Origin: Caulobacter sp048541825
GTDB lineage: Bacteria > Pseudomonadota > Alphaproteobacteria > Caulobacterales > Caulobacteraceae
Length of the DNA stretch: 64,000 nt
Reading direction: 5' to 3'
Assembly (NCBI RefSeq): GCF_048541825.1
Contig: NZ_CP183332.1
Span: 3,224,001-3,288,000, forward strand
Shown here: positions 41,567 through 51,481 of the stretch, piece by piece
Position numbering within the stretch: position 1 is the first letter of the stretch
How the letters are laid out: every line of letters starts with the position of its first letter
The notes under the pieces: model-generated
What the model saw: only the letters and a program-made list of their open reading frames with translations
Database searches by the model: none
Told to the model about the DNA's origin: nothing
Translations under genes and position numbers: made by a program

Positions 41567-42785
41567 CCTTCGCCGGCAGCTCGGCGCCCGTCAGGTCGCA
41601 ACCCTCGAGGCGGGCTCTGGTCAGGTCCGCCTCTATGAACCGGGCGCGCGGCGCGCTGGCCCCGGTCAGATTGGCGCCGCGCAGCACCGCGCGGCTCAGA
41701 TCGGTGCGGATGAACCGGTCCTCGGCGATCTTCAGCGGCCCAAGCTTGGCGCCCGTCAGGTCGGCCTTGGCCAGCTGGGCCCCGACCAGGCGCGCGCCGC
41801 GCAGGTCGGCATTCCTGAACTTCACGCCACGCAGGTCCGCGCCCATCAGATTGGCGCCCTGCAGCTGGACGCCCTCCAGATCCATGCCGAACATGACCGC
41901 TCCGGGCGCTGACAGGCCCGCGAGCCGGCGGTTCTTCAGGCGTTTCAGCGGCCGGAAATCAACCTCGTCGACCCTGGCGATCGCGCCCTCGCGGCCCTCG
42001 GACCTGACGAAGGCTTCATGAGCGTCGAGCACTTCGGTCAGCGGCAGGTCGTCGATATAGATGATCGGCGGCGGGGCGCGCAGCACCTCGCTCATGTCGA
42101 CGTCTTCCAGATTGGCCCCGGACAGATCGGTCCCGACCAGAACGGCCCGGCGCAGCGAGACCTTGGCCATGTCGGCATTGTGCAGATTGGCGCCCGACAG
42201 GTCGGCGCCGTCCATCCGGGCATTGGCCAGCTTGGCGCCCTGCAGGCTGACGCCCGTCATGTCGGCGTCACTGAAATCGGCGGCCTGGGCGAAGGCGCCC
42301 GACATCTGGGCCCCGGTCAGCTTAGCCCCGTTCAGCAGGGCGTAGTCCAGTTCACCCGGACGGGTGGAATGCTTGAGGATCCGCAGACCCTTGGTGTCGT
42401 CCTGCACGGCGGTGACGCCTTCGCGCAGGTCGCAGGCTGAAAGGTCAGCGCCCGACAGATTGGCCCCACGCAGGCAGACGCCGCGCATGTCGGCCCGGGT
42501 CAGGTCGCAGTCGCGCAGGTCGGCGTCGCGCAGATCAGCGCCGTACAGCGTGGCTCGCACCAGTCTGGCGCGCGCCATCATCGCCCCGCCCAGCAGCGCG
42601 CCGGTCAGGTCGGCCTCAGAGAGATCGCGGCCCTCGAAATTGTAGTTGTTGAGGTTCACATAGGAGAAATTGGCGCGTCGGCCGGCCGGCAGGCCCTTCA
42701 GGAACCGGCCGTGCGCGTCCATCACCTCCCGGACGGCGGAAGCGTGCAGCGAGCGGATCAGACTAGGTCTGGCGGCGGCGGACAT
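41550..42785 (-). CDS. Pentapeptide-repeat protein with duplicated EVxDAH segments
   Basis: 411 residues. Two long blocks of A(D/N)LxG-type pentapeptide repeats (about 55-120 and 165-230, plus a third after 290) should form right-handed quadrilateral helices. Each main block is preceded by a similar non-repeat helix: EVMDAHGRFLKGLPAG near the start and EVLDAHEAFVRSEGREG before the later block. The family has many roles and the function here is unknown. The ATG at 42785 is chosen over an upstream start. Confidence 0.87.
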   Translation of the reverse strand: MSAAARPSLIRSLHASAVREVMDAHGRFLKGLPAGRRANFSYVNLNNYNFEGRDLSEADLTGALLGGAMMARARLVRATLYGADLRDADLRDCDLTRADMRGVCLRGANLSGADLSACDLREGVTAVQDDTKGLRILKHSTRPGELDYALLNGAKLTGAQMSGAFAQAADFSDADMTGVSLQGAKLANARMDGADLSGANLHNADMAKVSLRRAVLVGTDLSGANLEDVDMSEVLRAPPPIIYIDDLPLTEVLDAHEAFVRSEGREGAIARVDEVDFRPLKRLKNRRLAGLSAPGAVMFGMDLEGVQLQGANLMGADLRGVKFRNADLRGARLVGAQLAKADLTGAKLGPLKIAEDRFIRTDLSRAVLRGANLTGASAPRARFIEADLTRARLEGCDLTGAELPAKATSSS

Positions 42786-43013
42786 GTGGACTGGACGTCC
42801 CTTCGAGACAGGGGAGCGTCCCACGTCAGCTTTAAGGAAAGGTTCAGCCCCGCCCGGAAAAGCAGCGTAGACTGGGCGAGCGCCGCCATCCGCGCCTGGA
42901 GGCAGCCGTTCCTGGACGATCAGAAACCAACGGCAAGCTTTGCTGCAATCCCGGCTTAACCTTGATCACCTAAGCCTTTTCCGTCGCTGTTGACGCTTTG
43001 AAGGATCGTTCGC

Positions 43014-44606
43014 ATGACGCAGGAGTCATCCGTTTCTAGAGGGTCCGCCGAGCTGAGCGTAGAAGGCGAGGAACGGGTCGGAGACCTCAGCACGTTCTTC
43101 CGGGTCTCCCTTGATCTCCTGATCATTCGCGACCTGGAGGGCCGGGTCCTGAAAGCCAGCGACTCGTGGGGCACCGCCATGGGACATCCCCCAGACGAGA
43201 TGCAGGGCCAGCCGCTGCTGCGCTTGGTCCACCCACACGACCTGCCCGGCACCCTGAACAGCGTGCAGGAGGTTGTGCTGCGCCGTCCGGGTGATCCGGT
43301 GCTTGGCTTCATCAATCGGTATCGTCACAAGGACGGCCACTATCGGACGCTGGAATGGCGGGCCCAGCGATTTGGCGATCGCATCTATGGGATGGCGCGC
43401 GATGTCACGGATCGGGTCGCGGCCGAACGCGAATTGATCGAGGCCAAGGCGGCGGCCGAGTCGGCCAGTCGCGCCAAATCCGAGTTCCTGGCCAATATGA
43501 GCCATGAGATGCGGACGCCGCTGAACGGCGTGATCGGCATCATCGACGCCCTGTCGCGTACGCCGCTGAGCGCCGAACAGGCCGAAATGGTCGATTTGGT
43601 CCGCGACTCTGGCGTGACGCTGGAGCGGCTGGTGTCAGACTTGCTGGATGTATCAAAGATCGAGGCGGGCCAACTTCAGCTGGAATCCCGGCCGTTTGAC
43701 CTGGAACAGGCCCTGCGCCCGTGTATCGAAGTCACGCGCCATCAAGCCGAAGACAAGGGGCTGACCTTCACGGTCGAGCGCGAGACCCCTGCGCGAGGCC
43801 GCTTCCGGGGCGACGGCACGCGTATCGGCCAGATCGTCGGCAATATGCTCTCCAACGCCGTCAAGTTCACCCAGACCGGCGGCGTCATCCTGCGCATCGG
43901 CATGGTCGAGACGTCAGACACCGCAGAGTTGACCCTGACGGTCGAGGATACCGGCATCGGTTTCAACGCCGATCACGCCAGCCGTCTGTTCAGCCGGTTC
44001 AGCCAGGCCGATGAGACGATCAGTCGCCGGTTTGGCGGAACGGGGCTTGGCCTGTCGATCTGCCGCTCGCTGGCGCAGATGATGGGCGGCGAGATTTCCG
44101 CCAGTTCCGAGCCGGGAGTCGGGAGTCGATTTGTCGTCAACCTGCCGCTGCGGCGCGAAGAAACCCTGGCGGCCTATGATGCGCGCGACGACCAGACCGT
44201 ACCCACGCCCGACGCCCACCTTGACCGCCCCCTGCGGGTGCTGCTGGCCGAGGATCACCCCACCAACCAGCGCGTGGTCCAGCTGATTCTCGCCAGCCAG
44301 GGCGCCCAGATTGTCACGGTGGGTGACGGGGTGGAGGCGGTGGCGGCCTTTGCCGACGGCGCGTTCGACGTGGTGCTGATGGACATGCAGATGCCGAACA
44401 TGGACGGCCTGGCCGCCACCCGCGCCATACGCGCCCTGGAAGCCGCGCGCGGCGCGCGGCCGACGCCCATCGTGATGCTCAGCGCCAACGCCATGGCCGA
44501 GCACAGGATCGAGGCGATGGCCGCCGGGGCCAATCTGCATGTCGCCAAGCCGATCACCGCCGCCAACCTTCTGGCCGGAATTCAGGACGCCGTCGCGGTC
44601 GTCTGA
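43014..44606 (+). CDS. Hybrid sensor histidine kinase (PAS-HisKA-HATPase-REC)
   Basis: 530 residues with no membrane helix. PAS domain about 25-135 (VSLDLLIIRDLEGRVLKASDSWG). HisKA with the phospho-His in FLANMSHEMRTPLNGVIG; the ATPase domain has NMLSNAVKFT, DTGIGF and FGGTGLGLSICRSL; a C-terminal receiver has the acidic pair in LLAEDHPTNQ, phospho-Asp in VVLMDMQMPNMDG and K in VAKPIT. The internal receiver suggests a phosphorelay to a separate HPt protein. It has no adjacent regulator. Confidence 0.94.
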   Translation: MTQESSVSRGSAELSVEGEERVGDLSTFFRVSLDLLIIRDLEGRVLKASDSWGTAMGHPPDEMQGQPLLRLVHPHDLPGTLNSVQEVVLRRPGDPVLGFINRYRHKDGHYRTLEWRAQRFGDRIYGMARDVTDRVAAERELIEAKAAAESASRAKSEFLANMSHEMRTPLNGVIGIIDALSRTPLSAEQAEMVDLVRDSGVTLERLVSDLLDVSKIEAGQLQLESRPFDLEQALRPCIEVTRHQAEDKGLTFTVERETPARGRFRGDGTRIGQIVGNMLSNAVKFTQTGGVILRIGMVETSDTAELTLTVEDTGIGFNADHASRLFSRFSQADETISRRFGGTGLGLSICRSLAQMMGGEISASSEPGVGSRFVVNLPLRREETLAAYDARDDQTVPTPDAHLDRPLRVLLAEDHPTNQRVVQLILASQGAQIVTVGDGVEAVAAFADGAFDVVLMDMQMPNMDGLAATRAIRALEAARGARPTPIVMLSANAMAEHRIEAMAAGANLHVAKPITAANLLAGIQDAVAVV

Positions 44607-44623
44607 TCGGCGACGCGCGCGCC

Positions 44624-45583
44624 CTACAGCCAGCCCTTGCGCTTGAACCACAGCAATGGCCCGACGCCGGCGGCGAACATCATGCCCAGGGCCATGGGAT
44701 AGCCCTCCATCCATCGCAGCTCGGGCATGTGCTCGAAGTTCATGCCATAGACGCCGGCGATCAGGGTCGGCGGCAGGAACACCGCCGAGAACACTGAGAA
44801 GATCTTGAAGATCGCGTTCTGCTCGATGTTGATCAGGCCCAGGGCCGCGTCGAGCAGGAAGGTGATGTTGCTCGACACATAGCTCGAATGATCGGTGATC
44901 GACTGCACGTCGCGCTGCAGGGACTTGAGGTGGTCGCGCAACTCGCGGTCGCCCTCAAACTGCTCGGCCAGGGACGCGAAGCTGAGCAGGCGGGCCAGGC
45001 TGACCAGGCTGTCGCGAGCCTTGGCGTTGATGTTCTGGGCGCGGCCCAGGCGGTTGAGGATCTGCTCGAAGGCGCCGCCGCGCGGACGGCTGAAGATGGC
45101 CCGCGACTGGGCCTCAACCTCGCTGGCGGTGCGCTCGAGAATGTCGGCTGTGCGGTCAACGACAGCGTCGAGCAGGCCAAGGAAGGTCTGCGGGCCGTTG
45201 GGGCACAGGCTGGGCTGGCGTTCGGCCTGGGCGGCGAACACCGAGAAGGCGCGCGGCTCGACATAACGGATCGTGATCAGGCGCTGGCCGACCAGAACGA
45301 AGGTCACCGGCGCGGCGGTCGGCAGGTCGCCGTCGGCATTGACCAGGACAGTGGCGGTCATGAAGGTGCCGCCGTCCTCCTGATAGAGGCGAGACGAGGC
45401 CTCGATCTCGGCCATCTCCTCGCGGGTGGGCAGCAGGACGCCGATGGCCTGTTCGACCGCCACCTCCTCGGCGCGCGAGGGATCGACAAGCTCGATCCAG
45501 ACGGCGTCGTCGGGTAGCCGCCAGTCGCGGCCCGCGTCGCCGGTTTCGAAGCCCGGCGCGCCACGGCGCAGAATTCTCAGCAT
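44624..45583 (-). CDS. CorA-family divalent-cation channel
   Basis: 319 residues. Large cytoplasmic alpha/beta N domain, long helix, and two C-terminal membrane helices separated by the GMN signature in VYGMNFEHMPELRWMEGYP. The protein ends in a short basic tail (KRKGWL). It conducts Mg2+, Co2+ or Ni2+ as a pentamer, or possibly exports zinc like ZntB. The stop faces the kinase stop with 17 bp between. Confidence 0.93.
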   Translation of the reverse strand: MLRILRRGAPGFETGDAGRDWRLPDDAVWIELVDPSRAEEVAVEQAIGVLLPTREEMAEIEASSRLYQEDGGTFMTATVLVNADGDLPTAAPVTFVLVGQRLITIRYVEPRAFSVFAAQAERQPSLCPNGPQTFLGLLDAVVDRTADILERTASEVEAQSRAIFSRPRGGAFEQILNRLGRAQNINAKARDSLVSLARLLSFASLAEQFEGDRELRDHLKSLQRDVQSITDHSSYVSSNITFLLDAALGLINIEQNAIFKIFSVFSAVFLPPTLIAGVYGMNFEHMPELRWMEGYPMALGMMFAAGVGPLLWFKRKGWL

Positions 45584-45664
45584 GGATCGGCGAGCCTCGT
45601 CACCCGCCGGGAATGACCCAGCGCGAGCGTGGCGTCAATCGCAGGGCGGGGCGGCGAGAGTGGC

Positions 45665-46360
45665 CTAGCGCGGAGCGGCCGGCTTGTCGTCTTCGGACGG
45701 GCCGCCCGAAGCGGCGGCGATCAGGGCGGCGATCCGGTCGGTGGAGTCGGCGGCCTGGTTGATGATGTCCAGCGGCGAGGCGCGAACCGAGGCGGCCACC
45801 TGGTTGGCGGCGGACTTGGCCAGCGAAACGGCGGCGTCCTGGGCTAGGGCCAGCTTGCTGGTCGCCACGGCGATCTTGGTGGCCTGGGCGTTCTGATAGA
45901 TGAAGCCGTGGGTCGGATAGACCGTGGTGCCCAGATCGCGGATCGGATCGTACCAGACCTTGACCTGGGTCCAGTCGCCGGCCGGCGAGACGTCGACCAC
46001 GGTGACGTCCTGTTCGACCTGGCCGCGGGTTCCGTTCATCACGGACCAGTTGGCGTGGGTCACCTGGATGACGCGATCGGTCAGCACTTGGCTGACAAAG
46101 GCGACGTGGCCCAGGTTCATGCGGCCGGTGGGCTTGAAGGACAGGACCGAGCCGATCTTCGGCGCCGAGCCGGTGTCGTAGTGGCCTGCGGCCTGGCTCC
46201 ACCAGGTGCGGGCGTCGCCGAAGATTTGAATGCCAGACATCAGACGCGCGAACGGCACGCACTGCCAGTACCCGTCAGCCACCGCACCGGAAACCGGCAT
46301 CAGGCTGATCATGGCGGCAGCGGCGATGGAACCCCAGAGGGTTCTCGTCCGTTTCGTCAT
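45665..46360 (-). CDS. Secreted CHAP-domain protein
   Basis: 231 residues. Signal peptide about 1-28 (ISLMPVSGAVADG). A CHAP (NlpC/P60-like Cys-His) domain: Cys in YWQCVPFARLMSG, His in LGHVAFVSQVL, then VTHANWSVM. This suggests amidase or endopeptidase activity on peptidoglycan. A helical C-terminal part of about 80 residues rich in Ala follows. The ATG at 46360 is chosen over a GTG 24 bp upstream. Confidence 0.86.
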   Translation of the reverse strand: MTKRTRTLWGSIAAAAMISLMPVSGAVADGYWQCVPFARLMSGIQIFGDARTWWSQAAGHYDTGSAPKIGSVLSFKPTGRMNLGHVAFVSQVLTDRVIQVTHANWSVMNGTRGQVEQDVTVVDVSPAGDWTQVKVWYDPIRDLGTTVYPTHGFIYQNAQATKIAVATSKLALAQDAAVSLAKSAANQVAASVRASPLDIINQAADSTDRIAALIAAASGGPSEDDKPAAPR

Positions 46361-46430
46361 GCTGTGGGCACTCCCCCGTGTCACTGGGCCAAGCAGTAAC
46401 CTTGCCAGAGACCTATGAAAAGAGTGTTTC

Positions 46431-47525
46431 TCAGGCGCTGGCCGCGACCAGTCGCCGCTGGGCGCGGCGTTGAGCCCAAGCTTTCATGTGTTCGCGGGCC
46501 GGCTTTTCGATCAGATGATAGGATGCGGCCGAGAGCGGGATCAGCGCTGCGACAATGCTCAGCCAGATCAGCAGGGGCAGCTGCTCGCCCTCAATAGCCA
46601 GAACTTTTGTCGCTGCATTGACCGAAACGATCTTCCACGGAATGCAGATCATATAGGTCGAATAGCTGATCTCGCCGAGATAAACCAAAATGCTTTGGCT
46701 GGCGAAGGTCGAACCGCTGGCGGCCAGGCAGGCCAGCGTCAGAATCAGGCCGCCGAGCGCCACTATTATAACCGGATCGGGGAAATCCAACTGCACCGCG
46801 CCCAGAACCAGGGCGCCCATGACCAGCGCGCCGGGCGCGGCAAGTCGGCCCGGGATCGCGCCCGAGCGCCACAGGGCGTGCAGGGCGCAGCCATAGGCAA
46901 AGCACGGGACAATGCGCAGCGCGCCCCACTGGATGGTCGCAGCCGTCAGCGGAAAGCCGGCCAGGCGCTCAAAGGCGGGGTACAGCACGGCGATCAGAGC
47001 CAGGGCCAGGGCCACGGCCACGAACGGCCGCTTGCGCAGCCTCCAGGCGACGAAGGCGAAGGCGGGGAAGCTGAGATAGGCGAACCATTCGGCCGAGATC
47101 GACCAGGAGGCGTGGTTCCAGCCCGACACCGGCGCAAAGCCCCAGGCATGGACCAGCAGCAGGTTGGCCGGCAGGGCTTCCCACGAGACGATGTTGTTAC
47201 CGACCACGATGCCGGCCAGGCTGGCCAGGGCGGCCATCAGGCCCACGCCCAGCAGAGTGGCCAGATGCAGCGGGTAGACCCGCGCAAACCGATTCCACAG
47301 GAAGTCGCCATAGCGGAACCGCCCCTGGCCAAAGCCCTGCAGATAGACGTGGCATAGAATGAAGCCCGACAGGGTGAAGAAGGCCTCGACGCCCAGATAG
47401 CCCTTGGTCGCGACCGCCGGCGTGAAGCCGACCGCCAGGTTGGGCCAATAGTGGAACAACACCACCCAGAAGGCGGCGAAGAACCGCAGAGCAGTTAGGG
47501 GTTTGATATTGGCGGCGTCTGGCAT
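46431..47525 (-). CDS. Acyltransferase-3 family membrane protein (OafA-like)
   Basis: 364 residues with about ten membrane helices. The N terminus has LRFFAAFWVVLFHYW with the conserved His, GYLGVEAFFTLSGFIL and an R-rich loop (YGDFLWNRFARVYPLH), as in OafA/NodX O-acetyltransferases. The substrate is probably a surface glycan. There is no extra SGNH domain, and no glycan cluster nearby. Confidence 0.91.
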   Translation of the reverse strand: MPDAANIKPLTALRFFAAFWVVLFHYWPNLAVGFTPAVATKGYLGVEAFFTLSGFILCHVYLQGFGQGRFRYGDFLWNRFARVYPLHLATLLGVGLMAALASLAGIVVGNNIVSWEALPANLLLVHAWGFAPVSGWNHASWSISAEWFAYLSFPAFAFVAWRLRKRPFVAVALALALIAVLYPAFERLAGFPLTAATIQWGALRIVPCFAYGCALHALWRSGAIPGRLAAPGALVMGALVLGAVQLDFPDPVIIVALGGLILTLACLAASGSTFASQSILVYLGEISYSTYMICIPWKIVSVNAATKVLAIEGEQLPLLIWLSIVAALIPLSAASYHLIEKPAREHMKAWAQRRAQRRLVAASA

Positions 47526-47641
47526 ATTTCAGGTCCAGTCTGGCGAAGCCTGGGGGCTTCCGTCACGTTCCCTTGCATGGACGGGATCCACGGAGGGGTG
47601 GGTCGAGACGCTTTTTCAGACGACAGCCTTAGAACAGGACG

Positions 47642-48442
47642 ATGAACGAACTCCTTAACCTCGCCGTGGACCCCGCAGCCTGGGCCGCCCTGGTCACCCT
47701 GATCGTCATGGAAGTCGTGCTCGGCATCGACAACCTGATTTTCATCTCCATTCTCTCCAACAAGCTGGCGCCCGAGCATCGCCAACGCGTGCGCCGCATC
47801 GGCATATCGCTGGCCCTGATCATGCGTCTGGTGCTGCTGTCGACCATCGCCTTCATCGTCGGCCTGGTGCATCCGGTGTTCGACCTGGGCATCGTGGGTC
47901 CGGCCGGTCCGCACGGCGAGCCGTCGTTCGAGACGGCCTTCTCCTGGCGTGACCTGATCCTGCTGGCCGGCGGCCTGTTCCTGATCTGGAAGGCCACCAA
48001 GGAAATCCACCACACGGTCGACCCCAACCAGGAAAGCCACGACGTCCTCGACAAGACCGGGGCGGCGATCTCCAATGTCGGCTCGGCGATCTTCCAGATC
48101 ATCCTGCTGGACCTGGTGTTCTCGATCGACTCGATCCTGACGGCTGTCGGCATGACCGAGCATCTGCCGATCATGGTCATCGCCGTGCTGGTCGCCGTGA
48201 CGGTGATGCTGCTGGCCGCCGATCCTCTGGCCAACTTCATCAACAACAACCCCACCGTGGTGATGCTGGCCCTGGGCTTCCTGCTGATGATCGGCACGGT
48301 TCTGATCGCCGAGTCCTTCGGCATGCACGTGCCCAAGGGCTACATCTATACGGCCATGGCGTTCTCGGCCGTGGTCGAGGGGCTCAACATGATGTCCCGT
48401 CGAGCGTCCGCGAAAAAGAAGGCGGCCGGCGGGGAGCACTAA
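47642..48442 (+). CDS. TerC-family membrane protein
   Basis: 266 residues with seven or eight hydrophobic helices and the family motifs EVVLGIDNLIFISIL and LDLVFSIDSILTAVGMT, with acidic residues in the membrane. It lacks CBS or CorC domains, like the short YgdQ/Alx-type proteins thought to handle Mn or other metals. The transcript ends at a hairpin just past the stop. Confidence 0.91.
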   Translation: MNELLNLAVDPAAWAALVTLIVMEVVLGIDNLIFISILSNKLAPEHRQRVRRIGISLALIMRLVLLSTIAFIVGLVHPVFDLGIVGPAGPHGEPSFETAFSWRDLILLAGGLFLIWKATKEIHHTVDPNQESHDVLDKTGAAISNVGSAIFQIILLDLVFSIDSILTAVGMTEHLPIMVIAVLVAVTVMLLAADPLANFINNNPTVVMLALGFLLMIGTVLIAESFGMHVPKGYIYTAMAFSAVVEGLNMMSRRASAKKKAAGGEH

Positions 48443-48470
48443 CCCCGCAGCCCTTCGCTAGTCTGCCCAG

Positions 48471-48496
48471 CGCCCCGGCCCGAAAGGTCCGGGGCG
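48471..48496 (+). terminator. Hairpin after the TerC-family gene
   Basis: CGCCCCGG (48471-48478) and CCGGGGCG (48489-48496) pair around CCCGAAAGGT. It lies 28 bp past the stop and 10 bp before the priA stop, so it may serve both convergent genes. Confidence 0.65.
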
Positions 48497-48505
48497 TCTT
48501 GGTGT

Positions 48506-50668
48506 CTAAAGGAAGCTGTAGGGGTCGATATCGACCACCACCCGCACCGAGTTCGGGATCTTGGCCCGCGCCCGCCAGGCCGACATGAAGCCCTGCAGGT
48601 CGACGCTGCGATCAGCCCGCACCAAGAACCGCTTGCGCCGCCGCCCGCGCACCAGGGCCAGGGGCGCGTCGGCGGGGCCGAACACCTCGACGCCTGCGGC
48701 ATTGGGGATCACCGCCGCCAGGGCCTCGACATAGGCGTCCAGCGCCGCGCCGTCCGGACCCGAGGCGATCACCGCCGCCAGCCGTCCGAACGGCGGCAGA
48801 CCCGCCTCTTCGCGCATGCGCAGTTCAGCCTCGACAAAGGCGTCGCGATCCTGGGCCTTCAGGGCCAGCAGCACGGCATGGTCGGGGGTGTAGGTCTGGA
48901 GCATGGCCCGGCCCGGCTTTTCATGGCGTCCGGCCCGGCCGGCCGCCTGGGCCAGCAGCTGGAAGGTCCGCTCGCCGGCCCGCAGATCGCCGCCGCGCAG
49001 GGACAGGTCGGCGTCGACTACGCCCACCAGGGTCAGGTTGGGAAAGTTGTGGCCCTTGGCCGCCGCCTGGGTGGCCACCAGGATGTCGATCTCGCCCGCC
49101 GCCATGGTCTCGACGAGGGCCCGCGCCCCGGCGGCGTCCATCACCGTGTCGGACGAGAACACCGCAATCCGCGCGGTCGGAAACAGAAAGCGCGCCTCCT
49201 CCTCCACCCGCTCGACGCCCGGACCGATCGAGACCAGGCTGTCCTTGGCGCCGCAAGCGGGACAGGCCTCGGGCTTCTTCATCGAAAAGCCGGTCAGGTG
49301 ACAGACCAGACGCCCGGTATAGCGGTGCTCGACCAGCCAGCTATCGGTGTCGGGCGACTTCATCTTCTCGCCGCACGACTTGCACAGCACCAGCGGCGCA
49401 TAGCCCCGGCGGTTGAGGAACAGCATCGACTGCTCGCCGCGCGCCAGGGTCACGGTCATGGCCTTGATCAGCGGCGGCGACAGCCAGCGGCCGGGCTCCG
49501 GCGGGGTCTCGCGCAGGTCGATCAGGCTGATGTCGGGCAGCTGCGCCGTGCCGTGCCGGGCGCTGAGCCGCAGCCAGCGGTAGCGACCGCTCTGGGCGTT
49601 GAACAGGCTTTCCAGCGACGGCGTGGCCGAGGCCAGCACCACCAGCGCGCCCTCGATCTTGGCGCGGGCCACGGCCAGGTCGCGGGCCTGGTAGATGAAA
49701 CCCTCTTCCTGCTTGAACGAGCTGTCGTGCTCTTCATCGACCACGATCAGCCGCAGCTTGCGGAACGGCAGGAACAGGGCCGATCGGGCCCCGACCACGA
49801 TCCGCGCCTGACCGCTGGCCACACCTTCCCAGACCCGGCGGCGCTTTGGCGGGGCGACACCGGAATGCCACTCGGCCGCAGCCGCCCCGAACCGCGCCTC
49901 GAAGCGGCTCATCACCGCCTGGGTCAGGGCGATCTCGGGCAGCAGGATCAAGACCTGCGAGTCTGGATCCTCGGCCAGGGCGGCGGCAGCGGCCTCCAGA
50001 TAGACCTCGGTCTTGCCCGAGCCGGTGACCCCGTCCAGCAGCGCCGCCTGGAAGCCGCCCTGCCCCAGCATCTCGCCCAGCACGTCGGCGCAGGCCTGCT
50101 GGCTGGCGTTCAGCGACTGGGGCGGCAGCGACAGGTCGGGGGCGGGGAAGCGCTTGTCAGCCTCGACGAACTCCAGGGCCAGCGCGCCCTCGTCGACCAG
50201 GCCCTTGACCACCCCGGCCGAGACCCCCGCCAGATTGGCCAGGGCCGCACCCGACATAGGCCCACCCTGGGCCGCCGCCAGCACCTTGAGCCGGGCCGGC
50301 GTCATGCGGACGGGCTGCGAGCCGGTCAGGACCAGCACCTTGTCGGGCTTGGGCGGCGGATGGCGCAGGCCGCGCAGGGCCATGGCCAGGGGCCAGCCGG
50401 GCACATCGACCGAATAGCGCGCCGCCCAGTCAATGAAGGTCAGCACGCCGGGCGGCAGCGGAGGGTCGTCGAGCTTTTCCAGAACCGGCTTCAGCGGCCG
50501 GTTGCCGCCGGTCCCGTCACGCAGGGCGGTGACCACGCCGCGGATCACGCGGGGCCCCAGGGGCACGGTCACATGGTCGCCGATCGCCAGGCCCAGCCCC
50601 TCGGGCTCGGCATAGTCGAACGCCTCCGGCAGCGGCATGGGCAGAAGGACAGAGGCGATGCGCGGCAT
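48506..50668 (-). CDS. priA: Primosomal helicase PriA with a reduced zinc-binding site
   Basis: 720 residues. It restarts stalled replication forks. The N-terminal 3'-DNA-binding domain starts MPRIASVLLPMPL. Helicase motifs: Walker A GVTGSGKTEVY, DEEHDSSFKQEEGF, FLNRRGYAP, and later DVDATLSLR-type GVVDADLSLRGGD with AGRAGR. The zinc region keeps CKSC, one Cys in LVCHL and CPAC, but the third pair reads SPDT and the CHxC partner is Thr, so 5 of 8 ligands remain. The ATG at 50668 is used; the longer open frame upstream is antisense to the next gene. Confidence 0.94.
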   Translation of the reverse strand: MPRIASVLLPMPLPEAFDYAEPEGLGLAIGDHVTVPLGPRVIRGVVTALRDGTGGNRPLKPVLEKLDDPPLPPGVLTFIDWAARYSVDVPGWPLAMALRGLRHPPPKPDKVLVLTGSQPVRMTPARLKVLAAAQGGPMSGAALANLAGVSAGVVKGLVDEGALALEFVEADKRFPAPDLSLPPQSLNASQQACADVLGEMLGQGGFQAALLDGVTGSGKTEVYLEAAAAALAEDPDSQVLILLPEIALTQAVMSRFEARFGAAAAEWHSGVAPPKRRRVWEGVASGQARIVVGARSALFLPFRKLRLIVVDEEHDSSFKQEEGFIYQARDLAVARAKIEGALVVLASATPSLESLFNAQSGRYRWLRLSARHGTAQLPDISLIDLRETPPEPGRWLSPPLIKAMTVTLARGEQSMLFLNRRGYAPLVLCKSCGEKMKSPDTDSWLVEHRYTGRLVCHLTGFSMKKPEACPACGAKDSLVSIGPGVERVEEEARFLFPTARIAVFSSDTVMDAAGARALVETMAAGEIDILVATQAAAKGHNFPNLTLVGVVDADLSLRGGDLRAGERTFQLLAQAAGRAGRHEKPGRAMLQTYTPDHAVLLALKAQDRDAFVEAELRMREEAGLPPFGRLAAVIASGPDGAALDAYVEALAAVIPNAAGVEVFGPADAPLALVRGRRRKRFLVRADRSVDLQGFMSAWRARAKIPNSVRVVVDIDPYSFL

Positions 50669-50803
50669 GGGAAAGAGCTTCTGCCGTGAAAGTCCCTCGG
50701 GGTCGAGATCAAGCATCATCGCGGGCCGCAAGCCGGCGTTAACCGATATGGGGTTTGATGCCTCGCCTCTGAGTGGATTTGCCGTGGGCGGAGAAGACCG
50801 ACG

Positions 50804-51481
50804 ATGAGCGACGCGACCCAAGCCTTGATGAAGCCCGTCGATCCCGAGGTCGTCCGCGCCTTCCTGCGCGATGAGCCCGACTTCCTGCGCGACGACAGCG
50901 GCCTGCTGGGCGAGCTGGGCCTGCGGGTCGACGGCGGCAATATCATCGACTTTGGCCCCGCCGCCCTGGCCCGCGCCTCCGCCGCCCACAAGCGCGAAGC
51001 CGTGGTCCGCCGCGAGATCGAGGACACCGCCCGCGCCAATTTCTCGGCCCAGGCCCAGACCCACGCTGCGGTCATCGACCTGCTGGACGCCCGCAACCAT
51101 TCCGACCTGGCGCGTCGCGTCGACGAAATGGCCAATCTGCGCTTTTCCCTGACCACCGGCGTCATCGCCCTGGAAGGTCCCGGCCGGGTTCCAGCCGGCT
51201 GGCACGCCCTGATCGAGGGCCAGATCGACATGCTGATGGGCGACCACGCCGTGGCGCGCATGGGCTTCTACGCTCCGGCCCTGGGCCTGTTCGGCGACAA
51301 GCTGGATCATATCCGCAGCATGGCCATGGTCCGCATGGCCCTGTGGGAGCCGTCGCGTCAGGGCATCCTCGCGTTCGGCTCGTCCGACCCCGAGGCCTTC
51401 ACCCCCGACATGGGCTCCGAGCTGGTGGCCTTCCTGGCCCGGGTGGTCGAGCGCACCGCCGAGCGCTGGCCCGTTCTGTGA
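50804..51481 (+). CDS. DUF484 family protein
   Basis: 225 residues. GAF-like fold by family; helical N terminus with PEVVRAFLRDEPDFLRDDSGLLGELGL, typical of DUF484. It overlaps the xerC start (GTGA). In many proteobacteria a DUF484 gene lies next to xerC, and here also. It binds no known ligand, and its function is unknown. Confidence 0.89.
   Translation: MSDATQALMKPVDPEVVRAFLRDEPDFLRDDSGLLGELGLRVDGGNIIDFGPAALARASAAHKREAVVRREIEDTARANFSAQAQTHAAVIDLLDARNHSDLARRVDEMANLRFSLTTGVIALEGPGRVPAGWHALIEGQIDMLMGDHAVARMGFYAPALGLFGDKLDHIRSMAMVRMALWEPSRQGILAFGSSDPEAFTPDMGSELVAFLARVVERTAERWPVL

Noticed and set aside
43742..43966. Minus-strand frame in the histidine kinase gene
   Set aside because: Shadow of the kinase domain.
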